Positions 19,664 to 29,926 of a stretch of DNA of 64,000 nt are shown here, piece after piece. The DNA comes from CAVXFS01 sp963761115 (GTDB lineage Bacteria; Pseudomonadota; Gammaproteobacteria; Burkholderiales; Gallionellaceae), in the NCBI GenBank assembly GCA_963761115.1, contig CAVXFS010000005.1, forward strand, positions 930,001 to 994,000, written 5' to 3'. Positions within the stretch are counted from its first letter, which is position 1, and every line of letters begins with the position of its first letter. The notes below the pieces were generated by a model, which was not told where the DNA came from, searched no databases, and saw only the letters and a list, made by a program, of their open reading frames with translations. The translations under genes and the position numbers were made by a program.

Positions 19664-20345
19664 ATCCCGCCAGTGCTTCGATCTCATCGTCCGTCAGTTT
19701 CCCGGTGATCTTGTTCATGATGCCGCTGGGGCTGTTGGTGCGTATACCTGCCCTGAAGTTGGTCAGTTGCCGGACGATATATGCCTTGTTCTGGCCGCCG
19801 ATCACTGGAAATGCCGACGTGTGGGGAGTCATGCCCTTGCCCCTTACGCCGTGGCAATTGATGCAGGCGATTGTCAATCTCGAAAGGTCGCCATGCAGGA
19901 ACAGGTTCTTGCCGACATCATTTTCTGTGCCTGACCCTTTCATCTTGTTCTGGGTGGCGAAATACGCGGCAATGTCGATCACGTCCTTCTCGTCATTAAG
20001 CGTTCCTGCCATCGCATTCATGATCTGATGCGAGCGGGTGCCGGCCTGGTAATTGCGAATTTCTTTCAGGATATAGCCGCCGTATTGTCCGGCCAGGCTG
20101 GGCACCAGCGGCTCGAGACTGATACCTGTTTCGCCGTGGCATCCCTGGCACAGCAATGATTTGTTTTTTCCGGCGGCAGGGTCGCCGGGGCCGGCGCGCT
20201 GCATGATATCTTCGGCACTGTCGATACCGGTGACAACCTGGCCGGTGAGCGGACTGGTGTCGTCGCTTTGTGCGAACGCAGTAGATGCGGCAAGCAGCAT
20301 GCCCAGCGCGAGTCCCACTGCAATACTGTTCCTGATTTGAAGCAT
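19647..20345 (-). CDS. Dihaem cytochrome c4-like protein, copy 2
   Basis: 232 residues from ATG 20345, preceded by a strong AGGAGG ribosome site. Signal peptide ends AFA|QSD (about 25). Haem motifs CQGCH at 66-70 and CINCH at 161-165; Met segments IMNAMA and IMNKIT. Close paralogue of copies 1 and 4, sharing the blocks GDPAAGKNKS, LAGQYGGYI and INCHGVRGKG. Transcribed towards copy 1, whose start it overlaps. Role inferred: periplasmic electron transfer. Confidence 0.91.
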   Translation of the reverse strand: MLQIRNSIAVGLALGMLLAASTAFAQSDDTSPLTGQVVTGIDSAEDIMQRAGPGDPAAGKNKSLLCQGCHGETGISLEPLVPSLAGQYGGYILKEIRNYQAGTRSHQIMNAMAGTLNDEKDVIDIAAYFATQNKMKGSGTENDVGKNLFLHGDLSRLTIACINCHGVRGKGMTPHTSAFPVIGGQNKAYIVRQLTNFRAGIRTNSPSGIMNKITGKLTDDEIEALAGYVSAQ

Positions 20346-20440
20346 GTTATTTTCCTCCACTTGTTAGAGTTCCCCCTGGTTGCATAAGCAATCAGACCGG
20401 CGTCGGCGGACCAGCGCCGACACCAATCGATTCAGGGTGA

Positions 20441-21172
20441 TTATTTTGGGTCTCCTTCAGGCGACACTCTGGGCGCCGTGGAAAGAAATGCGGCAATGTT
20501 GCGGATGTTTTCATCGGTCAGGTGCTTGGCGATGCCGCGCATGATACCGACGCCCTGCACTTCCGGATCATTCGCCCTGCTGTCATCACGCCAGTTATTC
20601 AGCTGATTGCTCAGATAGACATAGCGCTGTTGATTGATCATCGGGAATCGCTGCGCGCGGCCATTGAATCCATGGCAATCCTGGCAGGGAGGAAGCTTGC
20701 CCTTGACGCCATGTTCAACGATGATTTTTCCCGCAGCCGGATCGCCCACCGGATCTGTGCCATTTTCAGCCAGCGCTTTCAGGTCCGAATTCTCGATCTG
20801 GTACTCCAGCGAATTCACGTAGACTGCCACATCGTGACGGTCCTGTTCGGTCAACCCCTTGGCGAAGCCGTTCATGACCACGCCCATGCCCGACGGGGTG
20901 CGCCGGTCAGCCGCAAAGTCGTTGAGCTGCTTTTCGATGTAATGAATACCGAGATTGGCCAGCCTGGGGGCGCCCATGTCATCATTCCCCATGGCCGCCT
21001 CTCCGTGGCAACCCTGGCAGGCGGCGACGTCGTCGCCCTTGCCCTCTGTGAAGATCTTTTCGCCATTGGCGATGTTGGTACTGATGTCATTTCCCGCGTA
21101 AACGGTTGCAACATGGACTGCTGAGAACGCCAGTATTAGTTGTAGCGATAAGATGAATTTGGATTTGCGCAT
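20441..21172 (-). CDS. Dihaem cytochrome c, divergent member of the cluster
   Basis: 243 residues from ATG 21172 (GGGAG site five bases upstream; a GTG at 21178 is also in frame). Signal peptide ends VYA|GND (about 27). Haem motifs CQGCH at 52-56 and CQDCH at 163-167. Sequence differs clearly from the other three: longer linker between domains (SLEYQIENSDLKALAENGTD), axial-ligand segments VVMNGFA and GIMRGIA, and a polar C-terminal tail. Still a c4/c553-like two-domain fold. Sits between copies 2 and 4 with 95- and 79-base gaps. Confidence 0.9.
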   Translation of the reverse strand: MRKSKFILSLQLILAFSAVHVATVYAGNDISTNIANGEKIFTEGKGDDVAACQGCHGEAAMGNDDMGAPRLANLGIHYIEKQLNDFAADRRTPSGMGVVMNGFAKGLTEQDRHDVAVYVNSLEYQIENSDLKALAENGTDPVGDPAAGKIIVEHGVKGKLPPCQDCHGFNGRAQRFPMINQQRYVYLSNQLNNWRDDSRANDPEVQGVGIMRGIAKHLTDENIRNIAAFLSTAPRVSPEGDPK

Positions 21173-21251
21173 TTTCACTCCCTGATTCCTGAAATTAGTC
21201 TTGAAGCGGTCACCATCATGGCTTCGCCGGGATAGCCATCCCGGTCGATAG

Positions 21252-21995
21252 TTACTGTCCCGAAATATATTCCGTCAACGCTTCGATTTCTGCGTCGGTC
21301 AATTTCTGGGTGATGATATTCATCACGCCGCCGGGACTGTTGGTCCGATCGCCCTGCCTGAAGTTGGTGAGCTGAATGCGCAGATATTCCTTCTGCTGGC
21401 CACCGATCACCGGGAACACGTAGTTATCGGGTGTCTTGCCCTTGCCGTTCACACCGTGGCAATTGACGCAGGCAACCATCATCCTGGTCATGTCGCCGGT
21501 CAGGAACAGTTTCTTGCCGAGTGCGTTGCTGGAGCCGTCCCCTTTCATCTTGTTGCGGCTGGCGAAATAGGCGGCGATATCGGGCAGGTCGGGATCGTCA
21601 ACCGTTGCTGCCATGCCGTTCATGATCGGGTTCGAACGAATGCCGTTCTGGAAGTCATGCACCTGTTTTTCGATGTAACCGGCATACTGTCCGGCAAGTT
21701 TGGGGATCTGGGGCTCGACGCTGATGCCTTCCTCGCCGTGGCAGCCCTGGCACAACTGCGATTTTTCCTTGCCTGCAACCGGATCACCGGTGCCGCTGCG
21801 CCGCTTGATCACATCAGCGCTGTTGTCTTCAAAGCCTTTCCGCCCCTTGAGCATATCCTGGCCGTCGCTTGCTTCAGCGCGCGAGGCCAAGGCTGCAGCC
21901 GTGGCGGCGGGCGTTGACTTGGTGGCAGCCATGGATGAACCCGAGAACACTATCAACGCGAGGCCGATGGCGAGGTTGTATTTATTGTGAAGCAT
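21252..21995 (-). CDS. Dihaem cytochrome c4-like protein, copy 4 (first in cluster)
   Basis: 247 residues, start at 21995 with an excellent AGGAGGAG ribosome site. Signal peptide ends SMA|ATK (about 23), then an Ala-rich stretch. Haem motifs CQGCH at 82-86 and CVNCH at 176-180; Met segments IMNGMA and VMNIIT. Very similar to copies 1 and 2, so the set probably arose by tandem duplication. It leads the operon; the 315-base upstream region has a possible -35 (TTGACT, minus strand, about 22077-22072). Confidence 0.91.
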   Translation of the reverse strand: MLHNKYNLAIGLALIVFSGSSMAATKSTPAATAAALASRAEASDGQDMLKGRKGFEDNSADVIKRRSGTGDPVAGKEKSQLCQGCHGEEGISVEPQIPKLAGQYAGYIEKQVHDFQNGIRSNPIMNGMAATVDDPDLPDIAAYFASRNKMKGDGSSNALGKKLFLTGDMTRMMVACVNCHGVNGKGKTPDNYVFPVIGGQQKEYLRIQLTNFRQGDRTNSPGGVMNIITQKLTDAEIEALTEYISGQ

Positions 21996-22310
21996 GTCTC
22001 TCCTCCTGATTTGTTTTAGTCGTATTTACATGGGAACACGAGCGCGTAACTATTCTAGATAACAGCCTTCAAGTCAACCCGTATATGCATTGTAGTCCGG
22101 GGTGGCCGGTGAATAAAGCTGCAGCATCATGCCATATTCTGGCGGCAAAGCGGTCCGCAACTCCAGGCTTCCTTTCTGAACTTGCCTTCTGGAGTCCGGA
22201 TCGATGTGTCGTTAAGTGAAGCACTCAGTGCTATATGCCGGGCAAGTTCAGCCAGAGCCCGTATAATATTTTATCTTCAGTTCAGGCAAAGAACCGATTT
22301 GATCTGGATC
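21996..22310. other. Intergenic region between cytochromes and methyltransferase
   Basis: 315 bases separating divergent genes. On the minus strand a TTGACT near 22072-22077 may drive the cytochrome operon, though no well-spaced -10 is obvious. On the plus strand a TATAAT at 22262-22267 lies 44 bases before the methyltransferase ATG. No gene seen. Confidence 0.45.
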
Positions 22311-23030
22311 ATGGTAACAAGTGAAATGCACATTTCGGATACGCAAACCAGCCCGGTAACAAACGAGGGCGAGATCATTGATCGGCTGCTGCCACTGGAT
22401 GGTGCGGCAGTGATCGAACTTGGCTGCGGGAAAGCGGACAAGACCCGCCTCGTCGCGCAGCGGGCGGCATCGGTTCTGGCCCTGGAAGTCGACACGGTGC
22501 AGTTGGCCAGGAACATGTCCATCACAGACTTGCCCAATGTCAGTTTCAGGCATGGCGGGGCGGAAGCGATAGCGGCGGCTGACTCCGCTTTCGACATCGT
22601 CCTGATGTTCAAGTCCCTGCACCATGTGCCGGTCGGATTGATGGACCAGGCTTTCGCCGAGATCCGGCGGGTGCTCAAGCCGGGCGGATACGCCTATATC
22701 TCCGAGCCGGTCTATGCCGGCGACTTCAACGACATACTGCGGTTGTTCCATGACGAGCAGGCCGTGCGCGAAGCTGCGTTCGCTGCAACCAGGCGGGCAC
22801 AGTCGGACGGCGGGCTGGCGCTGGTGTCGCAGACGTTTTTCCTGCAGCCGATGCATTTCGATGATTTCGGCCAGTTCGATGAGCAGATCATGAAAGTCAC
22901 GCATACCGACCACCGACTCTCGCCGGAGCTGTTCGAGCAGGTTCGAGCGAGATTCGCCCGGCACATGAGCGCCGATGGCGCGCATTTCCACATGCCGATG
23001 CGCGTCGACCTGCTCAGAAAAGCCGCCTGA
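22311..23030 (+). CDS. SAM-dependent class I methyltransferase
   Basis: 239 residues from ATG 22311; the open frame extends 43 codons upstream but reads through a promoter-like region. Rossmann motif I VIELGCGKADKTR (about 34-46), acidic motif near ALEVD, motif II DIVLMFKSLHHV (about 94-105) and motif III LKPGGYAYISEPVY. It resembles UbiE/MenG-type small-molecule methyltransferases, but the substrate cannot be told. Stands alone between the cytochromes and prfC. Confidence 0.8.
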   Translation: MVTSEMHISDTQTSPVTNEGEIIDRLLPLDGAAVIELGCGKADKTRLVAQRAASVLALEVDTVQLARNMSITDLPNVSFRHGGAEAIAAADSAFDIVLMFKSLHHVPVGLMDQAFAEIRRVLKPGGYAYISEPVYAGDFNDILRLFHDEQAVREAAFAATRRAQSDGGLALVSQTFFLQPMHFDDFGQFDEQIMKVTHTDHRLSPELFEQVRARFARHMSADGAHFHMPMRVDLLRKAA

Positions 23031-23113
23031 GGGAACCGTTCTGCCGTACATGCCAGGTTAGACTTTCCCGCTCATAGCCTATAGACTTGCGCACTTTTTC
23101 ACAGGCTTTCACC

Positions 23114-24753
<1,640 letters not shown>

Positions 24754-24754
<1 letters not shown>

Positions 24755-24969
24755 TGCAGGAGATCGAATTCCGCTTGCGTGGCGAATTTGTCGAACTGGA
24801 CAAGCTGCTCAAGCTGACCGGCGTATGCGCCAGCGGCGGCGCAGGCAAGGCGCTGGTGGCGCAAGGACTGGTCAAGCTGGACGGTCAGGTCGAACTGCGC
24901 AAGACCGCCAAGGTACGCGCCGGGCAGTCGGTGAGCGTGAGCGATGCGCTGATACGCGTGCTGGAATGA
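24754..24969 (+). CDS. Small S4-domain RNA-binding protein
   Basis: 71 residues starting at ATG 24754, inside the prfC stop codon. Sequence MQEIEFRLRGEFVELDKLLK, then GGAGKALVAQGLVKLDGQVE and KTAKVRAGQSVSV form a compact S4 fold, similar to E. coli YbcJ-type proteins. S4 domains bind structured RNA, often rRNA. arfB starts three bases after its stop, so RF3, this protein and ArfB look like one operon concerned with termination and ribosome rescue (inference). Confidence 0.85.
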
Positions 24970-24972
24970 GCC

Positions 24973-25386
24973 ATGCTGTACATCGCCCATAACGTCATCA
25001 TCGCCGATCGCGAGATCGAGATAACTGCCGTGCGCGCGCAGGGCGCCGGCGGGCAGAACGTCAACAAGGTTTCCAGCGCGGTACACCTGCGCTTCGATAT
25101 CGGTGCGTCTTCATTGCCGGAAGAATACAAGCAGCGCCTGCTGCAACTCAGCGATCAGCGCATTACCAGGGACGGTGTGGTGGTGATCAAGGCGCAGGAA
25201 TTCCGTAATCAGGAACAGAACCGCAACGAAGCGCTGCGGCGGCTGAAGACCTTGCTGCAAGGCGTCGCGGTATTGCCGAAGCAACGGATCGCTACCAGGC
25301 CGTCGCGCAGCGCTGACAAAAAACGCCTGGAGAACAAGGCTCGTCGCGGTTCAGTAAAGGTGATGCGTGGCAAGGTGACTGAATAA
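24973..25386 (+). CDS. arfB: Ribosome rescue peptidyl-tRNA hydrolase ArfB (YaeJ)
   Basis: Releases stalled peptides from ribosomes on truncated mRNA. Catalytic GGQ at residues 26-28 in VRAQGAGGQNVNKVSSAVHL. The basic C-terminal tail that enters the mRNA channel is present (SRSADKKRLENKARRGSVK, about 112-130). 137 residues, normal. No stop-codon recognition domain, distinguishing it from RF1/RF2. Confidence 0.95.
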   Translation: MLYIAHNVIIADREIEITAVRAQGAGGQNVNKVSSAVHLRFDIGASSLPEEYKQRLLQLSDQRITRDGVVVIKAQEFRNQEQNRNEALRRLKTLLQGVAVLPKQRIATRPSRSADKKRLENKARRGSVKVMRGKVTE

Positions 25387-25454
25387 TTCCGGCCGGCAGA
25401 ATGTTTCGCCGTGGTTACGGGACCTCGGGTTGCTCCCGGTGTCGATCTCCTGCG

Positions 25455-28400
25455 CTAACTGGCGAAGGTCGCAAGGAACGCGTCGAAATCGGTGGCTGAA
25501 AGCGGTTTGGAAAACAGATACCCTTGGCCGAAATCGCAGCCGGCAGCGAGTAGCAGGTTGCGCTGTTCGTCAGTTTCTATTCCTTCCGCGATCACTTTAA
25601 TGCCAAGCCGGTGCGCCATCACGATAATCGCTTCGCACAGCGCCAGCTCATCCGAATTCTCGTGCAGGTTGGACACGAAGGACTGGTCAATTTTCAGGTA
25701 GTCAATGTCAAAACGCTTGAGGTAGGACAGTGACGAATAGCCGGTGCCGAAATCATCTATCGAAACCTGCATGCCATGGTCACGGAATGTCAGCAATAGA
25801 TTCTTGGTATGGATGGTTGCGTCCAGCAGCAGCCCTTCGGTGATTTCCACGGTAATGCTGCTCCCGGGCAGGCCGAGTTTGTTCAGGTGGTCGAACCATA
25901 AGCGATGGTTGTCGGTATTCTGGAACTGTAGCGGAGATTTATTGATGCTGATCTGGAAGTCGCTATGGCGCGAGTCTCTCCAGTGCGCGACCTGGGCGGC
26001 TGCCTGATAAAACACCCAGTCGCCGATTTCGACGATCATTCCGGTTTCCTCGGCGATAGTTATGAATTCCGTGGGCAGGATGATCCCGCGCGTTGGGTGT
26101 TGCCAGCGGATCAGTGCTTCTGCTTTGTGAATCGAGCCGTTTTTCAAGTCCACGATCGGCTGGTAATCCAGCAGGAACTGGTCGCCGGCGATGATGGCAT
26201 TGCGCAGGTCGTTGACCAGGTGCATCCGGGCTTGTGCTTGTTCCTGCATCGACACGGTGAAGTAGCTTGAACGGTTGCGTCCCAGTTTTTTGGCCACATA
26301 CATGGCCTGGTCTGCGTTCTTGAGCAGCGACTCGATGTCCGTGGCATCGTCCGGATACAGTGTGATGCCGACGCTGGTCGAGACGTAACCGATTTCGTTG
26401 CCCAGATCGAACGGTTCGGAGATTTTTTTCAGGATTTCGCGGGCGACACGGTCAACGTTGCCGGGATCGTCCACTTCGCCCAGGATGATGATGAATTCAT
26501 CCCCGCCCATCCGTGCCACGGTATCGGACTCGCGCACACAACTGGAAAGGCGAGCGGCGGTCTCGTTTAGCAGGATGTCGCCCATATCGTGCCCAAGGGT
26601 GTCGTTGATTTCCTTGAAGTGGTCGAGGTCGAGCAGCATCAGTGCCAGTTGCACGCCGCTGCGGTGTGCTTTCTTGATCTCGTGGTCCAGCCGGTCGCGG
26701 AACATGCGGCGGTTGGGCAGGCCGGTCAGCATGTCGAAATTGGCCTGTTTCCAGATCAATTCTTCGCTCTCTTTTTTCTTGGTGATATCCGAGAATAGTG
26801 CAACGTAACGATGCACCTTGCCCTTGTCATCCTTGATGGTGTTGATGATCAGGGATTTGGGATATATCTCTCCGTTCTTGCGCTTGTCCCACAACTCCCC
26901 TTGCCAGGAGCCTGTGGAATTGAGGTCGTTCCACATGGCCCGGTAAAACGCCTTGTCCTGGCGTCCGGAACTCAGAATTTTCGGGTCCTTGCCCATGGCT
27001 TCTTCAGCCGTGTAACCGGTCAACTTCTCGAAGGCCGGGTTGACGGCAATGATCTGGTTTGCCGAATCGGTGATAACCATGGCCTCGCTGCTGTTATCGT
27101 ATACCAGGGCGGCGAGTCGCAACTCTTCATCACTCTGCTTGCGCTGGGTGATGTTCAGGCCGGTCCCGCGCAGCCCAATGACGGATCCAGTCTTGTCCAG
27201 AATGACGAGTCCGGTCACTTCTTCCCAAAGGATATCGCCAGCTTTGGTGATGTTGCGATGTTGTAGCCTGAATACGGATTTGGCGGCAATGGCATCGTTG
27301 GCGGTATCGACGAATATCGAAGTGTCTTCCCCCGGCATGAAATTCATCGGGGTGCGGCCGATCAGTTCTTCCGGTGTATAGCCCTTGACCTCTACACTGC
27401 GGCTGGAAACATGGGTATAGACCATGTTGGCATCTGTTTCCCACAGATATTCGCCGGCGGCTTCACTGACGTCACGGAAACGTTGTTCGCTTATGCGCAA
27501 TGCTTCCTCCGCATGTTTGCTTTCGGTGATGTCGCGGATAAAGTAGGTGAACATCAACTGGTCACCGATCCTGAAATGGGAGATGGACATTTCGGCAGGG
27601 AATTCATCTCCATTCCTCTTGATGGCGCTGATTTCAAAGCGTGAGTTCATTTCATCATTGTCGGCGCCCAATTTCGACAAGTTTTCTATCGTCCTGATAT
27701 GGGACACGCGATACTGGAGGGGGATGATGGTCTCGTGCAACAGGCGGCCAACAGCCTCTGACCGCTTAAAGCCGAAAAGCATTTCAGCCTGGGCGTTCCA
27801 GCCGATTATGGAACTGTCTGCATTTGTCTGCACAACGGCATCCAGTGCGGTATCGATGATGGCGGAAAGACGGGACTCGTTTTGGGCAATTTCAGTTGCA
27901 TTACGCAGAGCCCGTTGACGAACAAGTAGCAGCAGCCAGAAGAGCAGTGCCAGCAATGCACCTGAAATGGTGCCGGCATAGGTGATGAACCGTGGTTTGC
28001 CGCCTTGCAGTTGCATATCGAAGTCATCCAGGGAACGCACTGTCACAGTCCACAGGTGGTTCGCGATGTTGATCTGCCTGGTCGAGTGGAACAGCGATTG
28101 TTGCGATGACCCGTTGACGCTGCTCCTGTCGGGGTCATACATGATCGTTTGCAGGACTTCGGATTTCCCGTCGTGGACCTCAATGTCAAAATCACGCGTC
28201 AGCCCGCTGAGTATATCGTTCATCAGGTCATCCATATGGAACGGCAAATAGACCCAGCCGATGATGTTGGCGCGGCGCTCGGCGACAGTGTCGAGAGCGC
28301 CCCCATGTTTGTAGATCGGCAGAAACATCAGAAAACCGGCCTGCGTGTAATCGTCGCTTCCGATATCGGATACCAATTTCAACTTGCCGGTGAGAACGGC

Positions 28401-29000
28401 CTCTCCGGTGTCGCGTGACAGAGCCATGGCATTGTGGCGTTCACCCGGTTCGAGGTCTCCCTCGGTCGGGTGATCCAGGTCGGAATAGAGGTCGTAGCCG
28501 AGGGAGATCTGGTTTTCCTGGTCGAATGGCTCGATGTAATAAACCGGAGCATAGAAGTCGCGCACGCCTTCCGGTCGGATCGTGTATTGCGGCAATCCTT
28601 GCCTGCGTGTGTCGGCAACATGCTTGTCCTTCAGGTTCTGCGGTACGATCATTGCGAAGCCCAAGCCCTGTACTCCGGGGTGGACTCCGGCCAGTTCAAG
28701 CTCGTTGTAATAGGAGCGGAATTCGTCCCGCTCCACACTTTGGGATGCCGCGAAAAGGCCGCGAGCGCCGTACAGCACTTTTTCATAAGTGAGCATGCGT
28801 TGCTCGAGCAGATAAATGGTTTCGTGTGCGCGCGATTCGAACTCGGTTTGCATTTCCTCATGCACATGGTTCAGCGACTGAATGCGTAACAGATAGGTGA
28901 TAAGCAAGGAAACCACCAGCACCAGCAATGGAAAAAGTACGATATCGCGGATTTGTCCGAGACAGTACCTGGGTGGTGAACTGGTAAAGGCTTTGGTCAT
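25455..29000 (-). CDS. CHASE-PAS-GGDEF-EAL cyclic-di-GMP signalling protein
   Basis: 1181-residue inner-membrane protein from ATG 29000 (the frame stays open to 29132, but those codons are not domain-like). Order: membrane helix (about 20-40), periplasmic CHASE sensor (about 75-270), second helix (about 335-358), three PAS domains with PAC motifs (about 370-755), GGDEF domain with intact MGGDEF and an RxxD inhibitory site (RESD) just upstream, and EAL domain with intact EALIRW and the DDFGTGYSSL loop. It can in principle make and degrade cyclic-di-GMP; the net activity is unknown. Ligand of CHASE unknown. Monocistronic. Confidence 0.93.
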   Translation of the reverse strand: MTKAFTSSPPRYCLGQIRDIVLFPLLVLVVSLLITYLLRIQSLNHVHEEMQTEFESRAHETIYLLEQRMLTYEKVLYGARGLFAASQSVERDEFRSYYNELELAGVHPGVQGLGFAMIVPQNLKDKHVADTRRQGLPQYTIRPEGVRDFYAPVYYIEPFDQENQISLGYDLYSDLDHPTEGDLEPGERHNAMALSRDTGEAVLTGKLKLVSDIGSDDYTQAGFLMFLPIYKHGGALDTVAERRANIIGWVYLPFHMDDLMNDILSGLTRDFDIEVHDGKSEVLQTIMYDPDRSSVNGSSQQSLFHSTRQINIANHLWTVTVRSLDDFDMQLQGGKPRFITYAGTISGALLALLFWLLLLVRQRALRNATEIAQNESRLSAIIDTALDAVVQTNADSSIIGWNAQAEMLFGFKRSEAVGRLLHETIIPLQYRVSHIRTIENLSKLGADNDEMNSRFEISAIKRNGDEFPAEMSISHFRIGDQLMFTYFIRDITESKHAEEALRISEQRFRDVSEAAGEYLWETDANMVYTHVSSRSVEVKGYTPEELIGRTPMNFMPGEDTSIFVDTANDAIAAKSVFRLQHRNITKAGDILWEEVTGLVILDKTGSVIGLRGTGLNITQRKQSDEELRLAALVYDNSSEAMVITDSANQIIAVNPAFEKLTGYTAEEAMGKDPKILSSGRQDKAFYRAMWNDLNSTGSWQGELWDKRKNGEIYPKSLIINTIKDDKGKVHRYVALFSDITKKKESEELIWKQANFDMLTGLPNRRMFRDRLDHEIKKAHRSGVQLALMLLDLDHFKEINDTLGHDMGDILLNETAARLSSCVRESDTVARMGGDEFIIILGEVDDPGNVDRVAREILKKISEPFDLGNEIGYVSTSVGITLYPDDATDIESLLKNADQAMYVAKKLGRNRSSYFTVSMQEQAQARMHLVNDLRNAIIAGDQFLLDYQPIVDLKNGSIHKAEALIRWQHPTRGIILPTEFITIAEETGMIVEIGDWVFYQAAAQVAHWRDSRHSDFQISINKSPLQFQNTDNHRLWFDHLNKLGLPGSSITVEITEGLLLDATIHTKNLLLTFRDHGMQVSIDDFGTGYSSLSYLKRFDIDYLKIDQSFVSNLHENSDELALCEAIIVMAHRLGIKVIAEGIETDEQRNLLLAAGCDFGQGYLFSKPLSATDFDAFLATFAS

Positions 29001-29380
29001 CAGGGCCCGATTTTGCCAGATTATGGTTGGGTGAAAACGCCGGTGAGCGTTGCTGCGCCAGACACAAAGGCACTGGTTTCCGCAACTTCTCAAGTTGGCT
29101 GCCAGCTGTTTTGCTACCCGAGCGCTGGGCAATTCTAGCGTAAAATGCGGAATCGAAATTATTTTAGTTGCGCCATTACCTTTCGAGAATCAGGTGATAT
29201 TTGGGCGGCAAGTTTCTGTAACGTGATGCTTCGAGATGACGCCGCTGTTCCGGCCGCTTTGGTGTCTGGTGACTTGCGGTAATGTTGGAGCGCGGGCGCG
29301 GCGCGCCTGTTTGCAGGCTGCTTTCGTGTGGTTGCAGTAGAGGATGGGAATTGCTGCTGGAAGGCAAGCGGAGAACTGTG
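29001..29380. other. Divergent intergenic region, GGDEF-EAL / bcp
   Basis: 380 bases between divergent starts. A minus-strand reading extension from the EAL protein occupies 29001-29132 but lacks domain character. TAAAAT-like -10 elements occur near 29140. No RNA gene or repeat recognised. Confidence 0.4.
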
Positions 29381-29926
29381 ATGAAATGGTTGATCTTATT
29401 TGGATTGCTGGCTGCGCTGGTGGTGTTTTCGCTGACCAGGTCTGCACGTGCCGGCGCAGTGCCAAAAGCAGGAATGGCTGCGCCGGGATTCAGCCTGATG
29501 GACCAGAATGGGCAACTGCATACATTGCAGGAATATGCCGGCAAGTGGCTGGTACTTTATTTTTATCCGAAGGACGATACGCCCGGCTGCACCGAGGAAG
29601 CGTGCGCTTTCCGCGACGACCTGCACGAGATCAGCGACCTCGGCGCGCAGGTGGTGGGCATCAGTGTGGATGACAGCAGCAGCCACGCAGAATTCGCCAA
29701 AAAATATCATCTGCCGTTCCCGTTGCTGGCTGACAGTACCGCCGAGGTGGCAGGCCGTTACGGCGTGTTGCGCGATTTCTGGATCGTCAGATTCGCCAGG
29801 CGCTATACCTTCCTGATCGACCCGCGGGGCAATATCAACAAGGTATACGACAAGGTGGAGACTTCGCGCCATTCGAAAGAAATCATCGCCGATCTGAAAA
29901 TGCTGGTTAAGCCTGGAAATAATTGA
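29381..29926 (+). CDS. bcp: Thioredoxin-dependent peroxiredoxin, Bcp/PrxQ type, exported
   Basis: Reduces hydroperoxides using a peroxidatic cysteine. From ATG 29381 (181 residues): hydrophobic N-terminus MKWLILFGLLAALVVFSLTR ending SARA, so the protein is probably exported or membrane-anchored, unlike cytoplasmic Bcp. Catalytic block YPKDDTPGCTEEACAFRDD with peroxidatic Cys in PGC and resolving Cys five residues later. Its stop overlaps the uup start (TGATG), so they are coupled. Confidence 0.9.
   Translation: MKWLILFGLLAALVVFSLTRSARAGAVPKAGMAAPGFSLMDQNGQLHTLQEYAGKWLVLYFYPKDDTPGCTEEACAFRDDLHEISDLGAQVVGISVDDSSSHAEFAKKYHLPFPLLADSTAEVAGRYGVLRDFWIVRFARRYTFLIDPRGNINKVYDKVETSRHSKEIIADLKMLVKPGNN

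Noticed and set aside
29001..29132. 44-codon extension of the GGDEF-EAL protein
   Set aside because: The extra residues are not domain-like and the next in-frame ATG gives the membrane helix at the usual position.
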